DNA from: Myxococcota bacterium
GTDB taxonomy: Bacteria; Myxococcota_A; Polyangia; Polyangiales; Houyiibacteriaceae
Length of the DNA stretch: 64,000 nt
Assembly (NCBI GenBank): GCA_028284955.1
Contig: JANQQS010000042.1
Coordinates: 1-64,000, forward strand
Reading direction: 5' to 3'
Positions 8,106-16,969 of the stretch are shown piece after piece. Numbering within the stretch: the first letter of the stretch is position 1; each line of letters starts with the position of its first letter. Under the pieces are notes generated by a model that saw nothing but the letters and a program-made list of their open reading frames with translations, was not told the DNA's origin and did no database searches. The translations under genes were made by a program, and so were the position numbers.

Positions 8106-10370
8106 ATGCCTAGGCCCCCGGTAGCGTTCAAGCAATCCATCGCCTCCAACCAAACTGTCGCCTTCAAACAGCTAGGTGCGAAGTGGCTGTGTTTTTCGGT
8201 GGCTCTCTCGGCCGGACTCGTCGGCGCGTGCAATGACGAGCCGGCAGCAGAAGAACCGGCAGAGGAAGACGTCGAGTGGTATTCGCCGCTTTATCCGCCC
8301 GGAGTCGCACCTGGCGATCTCGATTTCATCGAGAGCATGTGGCAGGTGCGGCTGACGAAGATGCGACGGGGCGAACGCTATCGCGACCGCAGCAGTTCTT
8401 TGGAGGACTTGAAGTTTACATTTACGCGATTCAATCGCGTGTACGATCCGGAGCTCTCGAACAAGCGACTGGTATATCTCTACGCAGAGCAGGAAGACGC
8501 GAGTTTTTCTGAAGACCCGGTCGGCAGTCGCGATGTTTCCGCGGATCGCGTCGCGTTTACGCGTCGTCGTGCGGTGTCTGGGCACGGGTGGGTCTCCTCG
8601 GTTCTTGGCGACATCTTGGTGGATGCGCAGGGAGACACCGAAGGCTTTGGGACGATTCCTGAACGCGCCGCGATCGAGTCTCCGGAGCTTGCGAGCATCA
8701 ACGTTGCGTACTTCGATCATTCGGTGCTGGTTCGAAGTCGGCTCGGTGAAGAGCAGGCCACGTTCGATTTTCGAACAGGCGAGATCACGGGCGACGAAGA
8801 GATCACGCGCGGATACGAACGCCTGCAGGACTATTTCGCGGATAGCGACGACGCGCCGTTTCTCGTCGAAGTCGACGATCGCGGAGAGACGGCCATCGTC
8901 GGGCTCTTTGCCGATTTTCGCACCGTCGGCATAACGCGCATCCGGCTTCCGCCTTTTGATGGCGACGACGATGACGATGGCGGCGGCGGCGGAAGCGGCG
9001 GCGGCGGCGGAGAGGGCGGCGGTGGCCGCGGCGGAAACGAGGGCGGAAGCGGCATCATGGAAGACGAGCCTCCCGACCCGTTCCGGCCTGAGCTGAGCCC
9101 GTCGCCTCCGGGCGATCCGCTTGCCGACGCGCAAGATGCATATACCGAGGCGGTAGACGCGACGAACGAAGCGCGCGCGGAGCGCAATGCGATCCTCGAG
9201 CTCGAGAACTGCTGCATTCCGGAACCTACCGCGACGACCCCGGGCGACTACATCGAGCCGGCTCAAGATTTTCTCAAGGCCGTGTTCGGCAGCGCCGAGG
9301 ACATTGACCCTCCGGTACTCCCCTCGGAGCGTGCGGTTGAAGAAGATCGGTTGGCTTATTTCGTTGCCAACGAGCTCGAGGATGACTGCCCAGATTTTGA
9401 TGTGTCGACGCCGGCTGGCCGCGCCGCGTTCACAGCCTACAAAGACAAACTCGATGCGTTGATCGAATCGCTCAAGATGGAGTTCGAGCCTCTAAACGCG
9501 GGCATCAATCGCGCGATTGGAGACTACAATCAAAGCTCGCAGGCCGCGGCAGATGCGAACGAGGCGGTGCTCACGGCGTCTATTCTCAAGCAGACTGCGT
9601 CGTGGCTGATTTCTGCGGCGTTCGGGGGCGGGCTGTCTACCGTGCTCTCAGAAGCCTTCAGCGACATTCTCAACTCCGGCAACGCCGCGCTCATCGAAGG
9701 GGTCACGGACGCGGCGGGAATCGATACGCTGGTGGAAGCGGTGGTCGACCGAGTGTTTGCGAGCCCTCCGTTCAGCAGCGCGCCGCAGGGTCTTCGCGAT
9801 GCGTTTGCCAACTCGCTCAAGGAGCAGTTCGCGAGCAATCCGCTCGATGTGGCGAACCCGGCCGCGTGGGTCACTGCGGCGACGGTGGGCGCGATCGAGC
9901 AGGCCGTCATCGCGGACGTGCAACGAGATATCGAAGCCTACGAAGCGCTGCTTCAGTCGCTGAAGCAAAATATTGAGCAGGCGCTGATTCTTCTCTACCG
10001 AGTTCAGGCGCTTCTCGATTTGCGCCGCTGCGTGTGCGAGAAGTTTGGCGCGCAGCTCTTCGATGCGGATGCGGCATTGCACCAAGCGCTCGGCGAAGAA
10101 GAAGGCGCGCGGGAAGTCTATCTGCAGCTCAGGAACGAACTAGAAACCAATCAGCAGGATGTCATCAATGCGCTCGATGACTGGGTCGCCGAGCAGCAAG
10201 GAATGGGCTTTCCAGATCTCCAGTCGGTTCCCCCGGACAACAAGCCGGCGTTGCGCAACCGGATGGAGATGATTCTCCAGAATCTCGGATTGACGTTTCC
10301 CAACAAGCTATGGCGCATTGAAGTCTGCTGGGACGGCACAAACTTCATCTATGTCGCAAACGGCGGATAG
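8106..10370 (+). CDS. large putative lipoprotein with acidic/Gly-rich linker
   Basis: A signal-like hydrophobic run ends in a lipobox (GLVGAC), preceded by an unusually long N-region (AFKQ repeated at residues 7-10 and 19-22). The mature 700 residues comprise a beta-rich N-terminal part, an Asp run followed by a Gly-rich linker near residues 280-320, and a mostly helical C-terminal half that ends with a Cys-containing WRIEVCWDGTNF segment. I do not recognise a family. It lies 28 bases behind the Cys-rich lipoprotein gene and ahead of a small membrane protein gene. Confidence 0.75.
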   Translation: MPRPPVAFKQSIASNQTVAFKQLGAKWLCFSVALSAGLVGACNDEPAAEEPAEEDVEWYSPLYPPGVAPGDLDFIESMWQVRLTKMRRGERYRDRSSSLEDLKFTFTRFNRVYDPELSNKRLVYLYAEQEDASFSEDPVGSRDVSADRVAFTRRRAVSGHGWVSSVLGDILVDAQGDTEGFGTIPERAAIESPELASINVAYFDHSVLVRSRLGEEQATFDFRTGEITGDEEITRGYERLQDYFADSDDAPFLVEVDDRGETAIVGLFADFRTVGITRIRLPPFDGDDDDDGGGGGSGGGGGEGGGGRGGNEGGSGIMEDEPPDPFRPELSPSPPGDPLADAQDAYTEAVDATNEARAERNAILELENCCIPEPTATTPGDYIEPAQDFLKAVFGSAEDIDPPVLPSERAVEEDRLAYFVANELEDDCPDFDVSTPAGRAAFTAYKDKLDALIESLKMEFEPLNAGINRAIGDYNQSSQAAADANEAVLTASILKQTASWLISAAFGGGLSTVLSEAFSDILNSGNAALIEGVTDAAGIDTLVEAVVDRVFASPPFSSAPQGLRDAFANSLKEQFASNPLDVANPAAWVTAATVGAIEQAVIADVQRDIEAYEALLQSLKQNIEQALILLYRVQALLDLRRCVCEKFGAQLFDADAALHQALGEEEGAREVYLQLRNELETNQQDVINALDDWVAEQQGMGFPDLQSVPPDNKPALRNRMEMILQNLGLTFPNKLWRIEVCWDGTNFIYVANGG

Positions 10371-10441
10371 CCAGTGACACGCGGCGCGAGACGTGTGATC
10401 GCGACCGTCAGCGCGCCGAGTTGCATGACCGGTGAAGCGTG

Positions 10442-10618
10442 ATGGAACGTTTTGGAAGAGTTCTGATTCGGGTCGTGTGGATTCTTGTGCTCGCGGGGCT
10501 CATCCTCGGCCTTCAGGTGGGCATTCGTCTCATGGACCGGCGCAACTATCGACGAGGCGGCGGCCCTTTCGACTATGTCTCCGACTGGCTTGATCAACTC
10601 ACCGACTGGGTTGAGTGA
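10442..10618 (+). CDS. small single-span membrane protein, 58 aa
   Basis: The ATG at 10442 opens a 58-codon frame: MERFGRVLIRVVW, a hydrophobic helix (ILVLAGLILGLQVG) and then a basic and aromatic tail ending TDWVE. The layout (basic N-terminus, one membrane helix, charged C-terminus) looks coding rather than random. It sits 71 bases behind the large lipoprotein gene and 156 bases before the next gene. A GTGAAG sequence lies just upstream as a weak ribosome-binding site. Function is unknown. Confidence 0.5.
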   Translation: MERFGRVLIRVVWILVLAGLILGLQVGIRLMDRRNYRRGGGPFDYVSDWLDQLTDWVE

Positions 10619-10774
10619 GGTTCGCGGCAATTCACCCTCTTGGGCGTTCGGGTCTACGCGCTGTTCCAAGACGCCCATGCGCGTTTGTGTCGAAACTGCG
10701 ACTTTTTGTCCGTGTTTCTGTGGTCTTTGACAGAGATCTGGTACCGAACTTCTTGGGTAGCCAAGGGGGGCTTT

Positions 10775-11548
10775 ATGAGAATGATATTATTGGTGTTTTT
10801 GGGGTTGGGCGTTACATCGACGGCTGCCGCAAGCGACCATGTTTGCGGGCAGCTGACGCAGGTTCAGTTGCCGCGCCGGAGCGGAGGGGGCTTCGTTCGA
10901 GGTCGCGTGGAGTTTGAATCGGCGGGTCAGCTTTATCGAATCGATGGGGCGTGGCTGTTGCCCTTTGATCTCTACGCCGCGCTCGACAGACGAGCGGCCA
11001 CTCCCATCGCGTCGAGAGACAGCCAGTCGATACGGCTGGCGGCGACTTCACAAAACCCTTTTTCGTTGTGCGTGGTGGCGGTTTTTCGGCGAGTTGGGGG
11101 GATCGCGCTCGCGGGTCGCGGAGATTCCGATGTGGTCAACGTGCGTCTTTTCGAATCCAGGCGATTGCTTTTTCCGCTGCGCAGCGATCTGACTTGTGGC
11201 CGGCTCTTGACCGTCCGCTCTCAATCGTTTTCCCGATCGTCGACACTTCGCTTTCCAAGGGATCTCGTGGAGCTGAGAAGCGACTCGGGCATAGTCTACC
11301 GGATTCGATCCGCTCGCTTGGTGAGCGAGACTTTGCTTCGCGCCATTCGCGATCGATCGTTTCTTTCGCCAGCGGCGAACGCGGCGGGCGAAGTTCGTCT
11401 GTCGGACGATGCGAGCAATCCGTTTGAACTGTGCGTTCGCGGGGAGTTCGATCGCGATGAGGACCATCCGGATGAGCGACACTCCACCGGCGACTCCGAT
11501 ATCGAAACGGTTTCGCTTAGCGAAATGGGAACCGCCTTGTTCCCGTAG
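10775..11548 (+). CDS. secreted protein with two homologous repeat domains
   Basis: The start at 10775 has an AAGGGGGG ribosome-binding site and gives a clean signal peptide (MRMILLVFLGLGV...AAA). The mature protein contains two copies of one domain of about 100 residues. Both begin with C-G-(Q/R)-L, continue with a Y-R-I block (LYRIDGAWL, VYRIRSARL) and end with N-P-F-(S/E)-L-C-V-x-(A/G)-x-F. Each copy has two Cys that probably pair. This internal duplication supports the reading frame. I do not know the family or function. Confidence 0.7.
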   Translation: MRMILLVFLGLGVTSTAAASDHVCGQLTQVQLPRRSGGGFVRGRVEFESAGQLYRIDGAWLLPFDLYAALDRRAATPIASRDSQSIRLAATSQNPFSLCVVAVFRRVGGIALAGRGDSDVVNVRLFESRRLLFPLRSDLTCGRLLTVRSQSFSRSSTLRFPRDLVELRSDSGIVYRIRSARLVSETLLRAIRDRSFLSPAANAAGEVRLSDDASNPFELCVRGEFDRDEDHPDERHSTGDSDIETVSLSEMGTALFP

Positions 11549-11584
11549 CTAGGTGATCCTGAACAACTAGGTGATCCTGAACAA
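11549..11584. repeat. tandem repeat, 18 bp x 2
   Basis: Two perfect copies of ctaggtgatcctgaacaa stand directly behind the stop codon of the two-domain secreted protein. This is one of ten short tandem arrays in the window. Confidence 0.85.
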
Positions 11585-11720
11585 CTCTGAGCCGTTGCCA
11601 ACGTCCTTTGGGAAACGAAACCGTTGGGACGGTTTCGACGATCGCTTCTCGCCTAGCTGGCCGACGGGATTTGTATGCGAGATCAATCCGAAGCGGCTGA
11701 GGATTTTCGACCTTGAGCTG

Positions 11721-12284
11721 TTATCCGCGTTGCGACCGCGCGCGAACCGTCATGGTGCAGGTCAACACGCCCGGTTCTGGCGCAGGCACGTAGTCAACCA
11801 GATACGAAACACCTTTTGTGAGTCGAGGGTGTTCACAAATTCCCTCGACCAGGCCGCGTTCGAAATCCCGTGGATAGGGTGTTTCGCAGCGAATGACGAT
11901 GGTTCCGTCGACTTCGTCGCTTCGATAGTGTCCGACGTCTCCTCGATGGTTGAGCTGGTAGGCGTGGTCGAGCCCTTGGAGCACCGCGGGGACCGAATCG
12001 AGTTCGGGAGGGAACTTCGCATTGCTCACGATTTTTGAACCCACACCACGGAGAACTTCTCGGCCTACATCTCGCTGAATCTCTTTCAGCATGTCGAGCC
12101 ACTTTTGCACGAGAACGTATCCCGACGAATCCAATCGATCGAGCTCGAAACCGTGTTTTCGGAGCAATCTCTCCCCGAACGAGGGAACGAGCTCAAAAGC
12201 TTCCAAGGTCGCGCGCACGTTGGCGGCTCGCACGGTTGCTGATGGATCAGGGCAGACGAATTCCAAGGAAGAACCGTGTTCCAA
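11721..12284 (-). CDS. conserved cytosolic protein of unknown function
   Basis: A 187-residue soluble protein. The core (WLDMLKEIQRDVG, then a K-F-P-P-x-x-D-S block, DHAYQLNHRGDVGHY, PYPRDFERGLVEG) resembles, from memory, a small family found in Myxococcota and Cyanobacteria with the pattern A-Y-x-x-N-H-R...G-H-Y...P-Y-P-x-x-F-x-x-G. No catalytic role is known to me. The first codon is TTG (12284). An internal GTG in VRAANVRATLEAF could be the real start. Confidence 0.6.
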   Translation of the reverse strand: MEHGSSLEFVCPDPSATVRAANVRATLEAFELVPSFGERLLRKHGFELDRLDSSGYVLVQKWLDMLKEIQRDVGREVLRGVGSKIVSNAKFPPELDSVPAVLQGLDHAYQLNHRGDVGHYRSDEVDGTIVIRCETPYPRDFERGLVEGICEHPRLTKGVSYLVDYVPAPEPGVLTCTMTVRARSQRG

Positions 12285-12508
12285 TCAAGACCGAAGGCTC
12301 AAAGACGTATTCATTCTCGCGATACAACCATCCGGATCATACGGTTGCAGAGCTCTGAGCTGAAGAGCCTCCTGCGACTATTTCGATTGCGTTCGTCCGC
12401 TCGGTTTTGAGTCGCGCGTCCAAGGATTGCGGTGGCTCAGTATGTCAGATGTTTGTGCTTCTTCTCCAAAACCTCATTGGACGATGGAGTCCAGGAATGG
12501 AGAGAGAG

Positions 12509-13456
12509 ATGAAGCGAGCAATGCTGTTGGCCTTGGTGGCTATGATGGGCTGCGCCTACGATACCGATGGCCCGGGGGAAGAGATCGGAGCGAGTCGACA
12601 GGCGATATCGAACCCCATCGGGGGTGCCACGTTCCGTCCCGGACTCGTGCGTTTGGACCGACCCGACGGCCGTCGCTGCAGTGGTTTTTTCATCGGGCCA
12701 AACATGATCGTGACCGCGGCGCATTGTGTCGTGCCGAACGTGAGCGCTTCACCGAGCGGCACCTGGGACGGGATGAATTGGGGGTACGTTCGGCTGCGTA
12801 TCGTCTACAAACCCAGTTCCTCTGAGGTGATGTGCATCAACGAGACGTGCCGCAACGCAGACTCCACCACCCGACGAACCACCGTGCGTGCGTGGTGGGA
12901 CGTAAACTACCCGGGAGGAGGGCTTTCCCAAACCGACTTGGCGGTGGTCACCCGAGTTAACGGCGGAAACTTTCTCACGCGAGCCGCGGATGTTGATGAT
13001 CCCGCGCCTCGGAGCCTCAACGGCAATGACTATCTGCGCATTCTCGCGGGTACGTTGTCACCCAGTCACGATCTCGACATCTGGGGCTACGGAGCTTTCA
13101 CGGACACGCAGCTGGACGCGAATGCTCGTGTGGGCTGGGTCGAATCACCCGGTTGGTTCTCCCATCACATTCGTGCGAACGCCGACAACGAGTCGCGCAT
13201 CTGTCGCGGAGACTCTGGCGGCCCGCTGGTGTTCCGCTATGGAGCTCTCTCCCGCAACTTCGTCGCTGGCGTTGCTTCCAACACGGGCATTTCGAACGGA
13301 TGGTGTCCGGAATATGGGCAAGCGATGCGCTGGACGCGTACTGGACCGAGGGTCTGGATGTTCAATCGTATCTTGAGTTGGGCGGGGCAGATCTCTTGTC
13401 AATACGCTACAGGAAGCGACATTCCGGGCAACGGCGCATACTATCGTTGCTGGTAG
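12509..13456 (+). CDS. trypsin-like (S1) serine protease, lipoprotein
   Basis: A chymotrypsin-fold protease with all three catalytic residues in context: His in IVTAAHC, Asp in TDLAVV and Ser in GDSGGPLV. The N-terminus is a lipoprotein signal (MKRAMLLALVAMMGC). I place the start at 12509, behind GGAGAGAGAG; an ATG at 12497 would add four residues. A segment between signal and catalytic domain (SRQAISNPIGG) could be a short propeptide. Cys pairs in the domain suggest disulfides. It probably acts on extracellular protein or in predation, which is inferred from lineage rather than sequence. Confidence 0.88.
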   Translation: MKRAMLLALVAMMGCAYDTDGPGEEIGASRQAISNPIGGATFRPGLVRLDRPDGRRCSGFFIGPNMIVTAAHCVVPNVSASPSGTWDGMNWGYVRLRIVYKPSSSEVMCINETCRNADSTTRRTTVRAWWDVNYPGGGLSQTDLAVVTRVNGGNFLTRAADVDDPAPRSLNGNDYLRILAGTLSPSHDLDIWGYGAFTDTQLDANARVGWVESPGWFSHHIRANADNESRICRGDSGGPLVFRYGALSRNFVAGVASNTGISNGWCPEYGQAMRWTRTGPRVWMFNRILSWAGQISCQYATGSDIPGNGAYYRCW

Positions 13457-13522
13457 TGGGGGGGCGAAGCCGTTCCTGGATTGGTACGTAGTTTGGAAGC
13501 CTGATAGCCGAAGCACGAACGC

Positions 13523-14269
13523 ATGAGCTCAGCAAACCACGACGACGAGACGATCCGTCGCGCGCTCCATCGATACGATGCAACGCCCTTCGACAAACGC
13601 GACTGCGGGGAATATGTCGACTGGGCGTTGCGGTTTTTCGTGGACCAAGAGCAAGCTCCCGACCCCTATGTGGAAATCACCGTCGAGCTCGATGTCACCG
13701 AAGCGAGAGCGGTGTACGACAAACGGTTCGCAAACGATGCCGGCGCCTCGTTCACGGCGTACCTATTCTGGCGCTTGCTCGGAACACTGTCTTGCCACGA
13801 GCCGTTTCTGCTGCGGCACGTCGAGGGGACTTGGTACTCCTTGAGAAACCCGCCTCTTTTTTTTCCGGTCGCGGTGGGAGGCAAACGGCGTTTCGGGGAA
13901 GTGCTCATAGAAGACGCCATGCAATACGACTGGGCGGAGTTTGCTGGCGCTTATCGAGCCGGTATCGACAACGCGAGAACAGGCTCGGCAGCATTGGTGA
14001 GCCCCGTAGATTTCGCCTTGTCACAGTTCATCGGCAATCTCCCGAATCTCCAGTTTTCCGCGCTGAAGTTGCACAACGTGGTGCCGCGGTTTGCGAAGTC
14101 GTACTTTTATTTTGGAAAACGAACCACGAACCCACAAGGCGCATGGCGAGTCCCCTTCGCCGCGAAAATACACCACGGAAACGCCGACCCATACGTGCTC
14201 GATCTGCTCATCCAAGACTTCTCGCGCAGGCTCCGTTCTCCAGATCGCAGTGGCGCAATGGCGCGTTGA
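13523..14269 (+). CDS. chloramphenicol acetyltransferase-like acyltransferase
   Basis: The C-terminal KIHHGNADPYVLDLLIQDF (about 216-234) matches the catalytic signature of CatA-type acetyltransferases, HHxxxDG. The catalytic His would be His218 and the structural Asp is Asp222, but the Gly is Pro. The upstream SFTAYLFWRLLGTL and W-x-x-F regions also fit the CAT fold, and 248 residues is close to the usual 210-220. The natural acceptor is unknown, and resistance to chloramphenicol should not be assumed. It starts 66 bases behind a secreted protease gene and is itself cytosolic. Confidence 0.72.
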   Translation: MSSANHDDETIRRALHRYDATPFDKRDCGEYVDWALRFFVDQEQAPDPYVEITVELDVTEARAVYDKRFANDAGASFTAYLFWRLLGTLSCHEPFLLRHVEGTWYSLRNPPLFFPVAVGGKRRFGEVLIEDAMQYDWAEFAGAYRAGIDNARTGSAALVSPVDFALSQFIGNLPNLQFSALKLHNVVPRFAKSYFYFGKRTTNPQGAWRVPFAAKIHHGNADPYVLDLLIQDFSRRLRSPDRSGAMAR

Positions 14270-14348
14270 TTGCGTTCAGAATCAGTGCATTTTACTCGCG
14301 GTCCAAGACTGGTGACGGGTTGGCGCTGCTTTTGCATCTCTTAATCCT

Positions 14349-15635
14349 ATGCGCAAACGTTACCGTCCTTTTGCGCTGAGTTGGTGCATCTGGATAGCCA
14401 CGAGCACCGGCTGCAGTGCGAATTCAGCTGCGAGCCAAGTCGAAGACAACAAACTTGCTGGGGCTCGCAGTACCCGGCAATTCCCCGCTGTCGGGCGAAT
14501 CTTGTTGGACCGCAGTCTGTGCTTGGGAACCGTTGTCTCGATGGACGACTCGGCAACGACAAAAGGAGAGAAGCAATCGTTTTGTGGTTGGATAGTGACT
14601 GCAGCCCATTGCGCTACGCCTCCGAACAGCGACTTCGTGCTCAGCCAGCGATGGCATACTTCTGAAACGCTGGTTGCCCGTCTCACGGCGGCGGACTGGG
14701 TCGTTCATCCCCACTACCGTCCTCGCAGCTATCTCTCGGTACCGAATGACATTGCGATGGGTCGCGTTTGCTTTCCGAAAGCGCCGGAGAAGGTGTTCGT
14801 CAATTTCCGGCCGATTCCGCTGACATCTACTGTCCTATCGCCCGAAGACAATGGTCATTTTCTTACGTTTGCAGGTTTTTTTGTGGACAAGAAACCTGGT
14901 GCACCCAAGCCGACCACGCGTTCAACTCCCGAGGCAATCTCTGTCTCCATTCCGATTTCATATGTCTGGCCAGAGTATTTCTACTACCTCGCAACGCAAC
15001 CACGCTTGTTTCGTGGACTGCGAAACACGGAACTGGGCGATTCAGGTGGCCCCGCGCTCTGGGTGCCCGACGGAGAGACGAGTTGGCAAGTTGTCGGCGT
15101 CACCTCCCAAGGCGACGCTGACGGCGTCCATGATGGAATCAATGTGCGGACGGATCCGGGCGGGTTCGGTCCATGGGCTGAATCGGTCATGCAGGGCCAG
15201 GCATTTGATAGTCGTTTTGAAGGGCAATGTCGGGGAACCAGGATAAAACGCGGGCCCGGACGCATTTCGGAGTTTCGCGACTGCATAGAGTCTGCGCGGT
15301 CGCAATGTAATACTGGGCCCAGCACCAAGTTTCGGTCGATAGAGGAATACAACCAGGCGTTGACCGCGCATGTACACTGCTTGAAGGCGAGCCAGCGGTC
15401 CTGTTTTCCAGCAGATTGCGTACCGGAGCAGACCTTTCAGTGCATCGAAAACCCAAAGCCTGATGTCGACTGCTCGAAATGCTTTAAAGCACTCGGCGTC
15501 AAACGCAATACGACTGAATGCCAACATGGCGATGGCCGATGCGATCGGAGCTGCCTTGCGGATACGGATTGCCGCTTCATGCCTCCTTATTGCAACGAAC
15601 CCATATTTGGAGAGCCTTGGCTCGAGCCGCTCTAA
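14349..15635 (+). CDS. trypsin-like serine protease with Cys-rich C-terminus, lipoprotein
   Basis: The lipoprotein signal ends in TSTGC. The S1 domain has His in IVTAAHC, Asp in NDIAMGRV and Ser in GDSGGPAL, so it should be active. After about residue 290 comes a C-terminal region of about 140 residues with more than a dozen Cys (CRGT, FRDCIESARSQC, CFPADCVPEQTFQC, DCSKCFKAL, CDRSC), probably a disulfide-stabilised binding or inhibitory module. It is the second secreted protease within 3 kb, but the two differ enough not to be a recent duplication. Confidence 0.85.
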   Translation: MRKRYRPFALSWCIWIATSTGCSANSAASQVEDNKLAGARSTRQFPAVGRILLDRSLCLGTVVSMDDSATTKGEKQSFCGWIVTAAHCATPPNSDFVLSQRWHTSETLVARLTAADWVVHPHYRPRSYLSVPNDIAMGRVCFPKAPEKVFVNFRPIPLTSTVLSPEDNGHFLTFAGFFVDKKPGAPKPTTRSTPEAISVSIPISYVWPEYFYYLATQPRLFRGLRNTELGDSGGPALWVPDGETSWQVVGVTSQGDADGVHDGINVRTDPGGFGPWAESVMQGQAFDSRFEGQCRGTRIKRGPGRISEFRDCIESARSQCNTGPSTKFRSIEEYNQALTAHVHCLKASQRSCFPADCVPEQTFQCIENPKPDVDCSKCFKALGVKRNTTECQHGDGRCDRSCLADTDCRFMPPYCNEPIFGEPWLEPL

Positions 15636-15660
15636 CGACAGAAAAGCAGCGAATGAGTGC

Positions 15661-16062
15661 TTACCCCGTGGAAGGAAACTGAAGCTCTATCCTCACGTCG
15701 GCTGCCTGTTGCCCGTATTTCTGTATGAGATGCTGCTTGACCTTGTAGATCAGCCACTCCTGCTTCAGTCGATTGTGGGTAATGTCGTGGTAGCGTAACG
15801 GAATGCTGGTGATCTCAAAGCGATCATTTCGGTGGCGTACCCCAAAGCCGAGGCGGCGCATCCCATCGAGGAGCCCCGTCACGTAGATCCAGTACAGCGT
15901 TTGTGTGGCGACCACGGCAAAGATGATCATGGGCAACGCCGCTGCCTTTTCCGTCTCTTCGACGGGTGGAGCATCTTCAACGGTCGCGGCGCATCCGCTC
16001 TGACTCACGAGAGCCGCCAGAAGCGTCGCTATGACGAAATGCTTAATCGCGCTCTTTGCCAT
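15661..16062 (-). CDS. small putative lipoprotein
   Basis: The 133-residue protein has a basic start, a hydrophobic run and a lipobox (SQSGC). A second hydrophobic segment (LPMIIFAVVATQTLYWIYV) follows, and then a charged, mixed alpha/beta C-terminal part. I do not recognise a family. It converges with the preceding protease gene, whose stop is 23 bases away. Confidence 0.65.
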   Translation of the reverse strand: MAKSAIKHFVIATLLAALVSQSGCAATVEDAPPVEETEKAAALPMIIFAVVATQTLYWIYVTGLLDGMRRLGFGVRHRNDRFEITSIPLRYHDITHNRLKQEWLIYKVKQHLIQKYGQQAADVRIELQFPSTG

Positions 16063-16253
16063 AAGACAACCAAAGAGGTTCGAGGATGACTACTAGCGAA
16101 TCTTTTTCGGTTCGACTACTGAAATTACGAACGTTGTCGTTGGATGCGGGTCACCGTTTGGTGTTATTTGAGGACCCGAACCGAACGATTTCAACCTCTT
16201 TTGTTTGCCGAACTGCGCACAATGAGTCCACGCGCGTTTGATTTCCGCTCGAT

Positions 16254-16922
16254 CTATTTCGATTCGAGCGAGAGGCGGAAGGTTGCTTGGCCGTCTTCTC
16301 CGCAGGCTTCGAGCGTGCCGCCGACGCTGCTCGTGGCGATCCACGCGGCGAGCAAGCCCGCGAAGCGTCCGTAACGACCGTCGGCGCGGCCTTTGAGTTG
16401 ATGTTGGCCCCCGAGGGTGAACGCTGCTTCGCGGAGCTCGCCTGCGATGGCGCGTCCGGGGTCGGTGAGTTCGACGATGGTCCGACCTGACTCTTGTTTG
16501 ACCGATGCGCGAATGGTTCCGCTGCGTACGTGTCGCCGAATATCGGCGAGCAGTATCTCGAGCACGCGCGAGGCGCTGCTCCCGCCTTTGGCCGGAGCTT
16601 GGTCGAGGGATGTGATGACTTCGACGTTCGTAGTGCCGGATCGTTCGATGGCTTGGTTCAGCGCGATAAGGATATCGCCGTCGGCGTTCGACATCACCGG
16701 CTGGTCGAGCAACCATTTTCCGACCCACGAGACTTGGTCGAGGCCTTGCTTGAGTTCGCCGAGCGCGAGAGAAACGTCGTCGAGCGCTTCGCGTGCATCG
16801 GTGTCGTCGATCGTGCCTTCACGAAGAAAATCTATGTTGGCGGTAAGGGTGGCAGCAGGGTTTCGGAGGTCATGAACGATGAGTCCGAGGAAGCTGCCTA
16901 CGTCTTCTCGTGAAAGAGTCAC
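16254..16922 (-). CDS. degenerate sensor histidine kinase (HisKA-like, ATPase remnants)
   Basis: The N-terminus holds an H-box (GLIVHDLRNPAATL), with the phospho-acceptor-like His at about residue 17, on a helical hairpin as in HisKA domains. The C-terminus keeps the look of the last ATPase strands (GGTLEACGEDGQATFRLSLE). A normal N-box and glycine-rich lid are missing: where DxGxG is expected there is DPGRAIAG. It is soluble, with no sensor domain. It may bind or phosphotransfer without autokinase activity. It lies 47 bases downstream of a lipoprotein kinase gene on the same strand. Confidence 0.65.
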   Translation of the reverse strand: MTLSREDVGSFLGLIVHDLRNPAATLTANIDFLREGTIDDTDAREALDDVSLALGELKQGLDQVSWVGKWLLDQPVMSNADGDILIALNQAIERSGTTNVEVITSLDQAPAKGGSSASRVLEILLADIRRHVRSGTIRASVKQESGRTIVELTDPGRAIAGELREAAFTLGGQHQLKGRADGRYGRFAGLLAAWIATSSVGGTLEACGEDGQATFRLSLESK

Positions 16923-16969
16923 GTCTGTTATCGTATCACACTGTTTCCTTTTCCAGTGCAGCTTGTCGT

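Noticed and set aside
7235-8233. Long minus-strand open frame of 332 codons
   Set aside because: It is antisense to two supported lipoprotein genes, is rich in Arg/His/Gly as expected for a GC-rich shadow, and has no recognisable domain.
8172-9266. Long minus-strand open frame of 364 codons
   Set aside because: It is the complement of the large lipoprotein gene, with an alanine run opposite the glycine-rich linker. The plus frame has a signal peptide and lipobox.
13523-14269. Calling the CAT-like gene a chloramphenicol-resistance gene
   Set aside because: The signature Gly is Pro, and there are no mobile or resistance neighbours. Substrate cannot be inferred.
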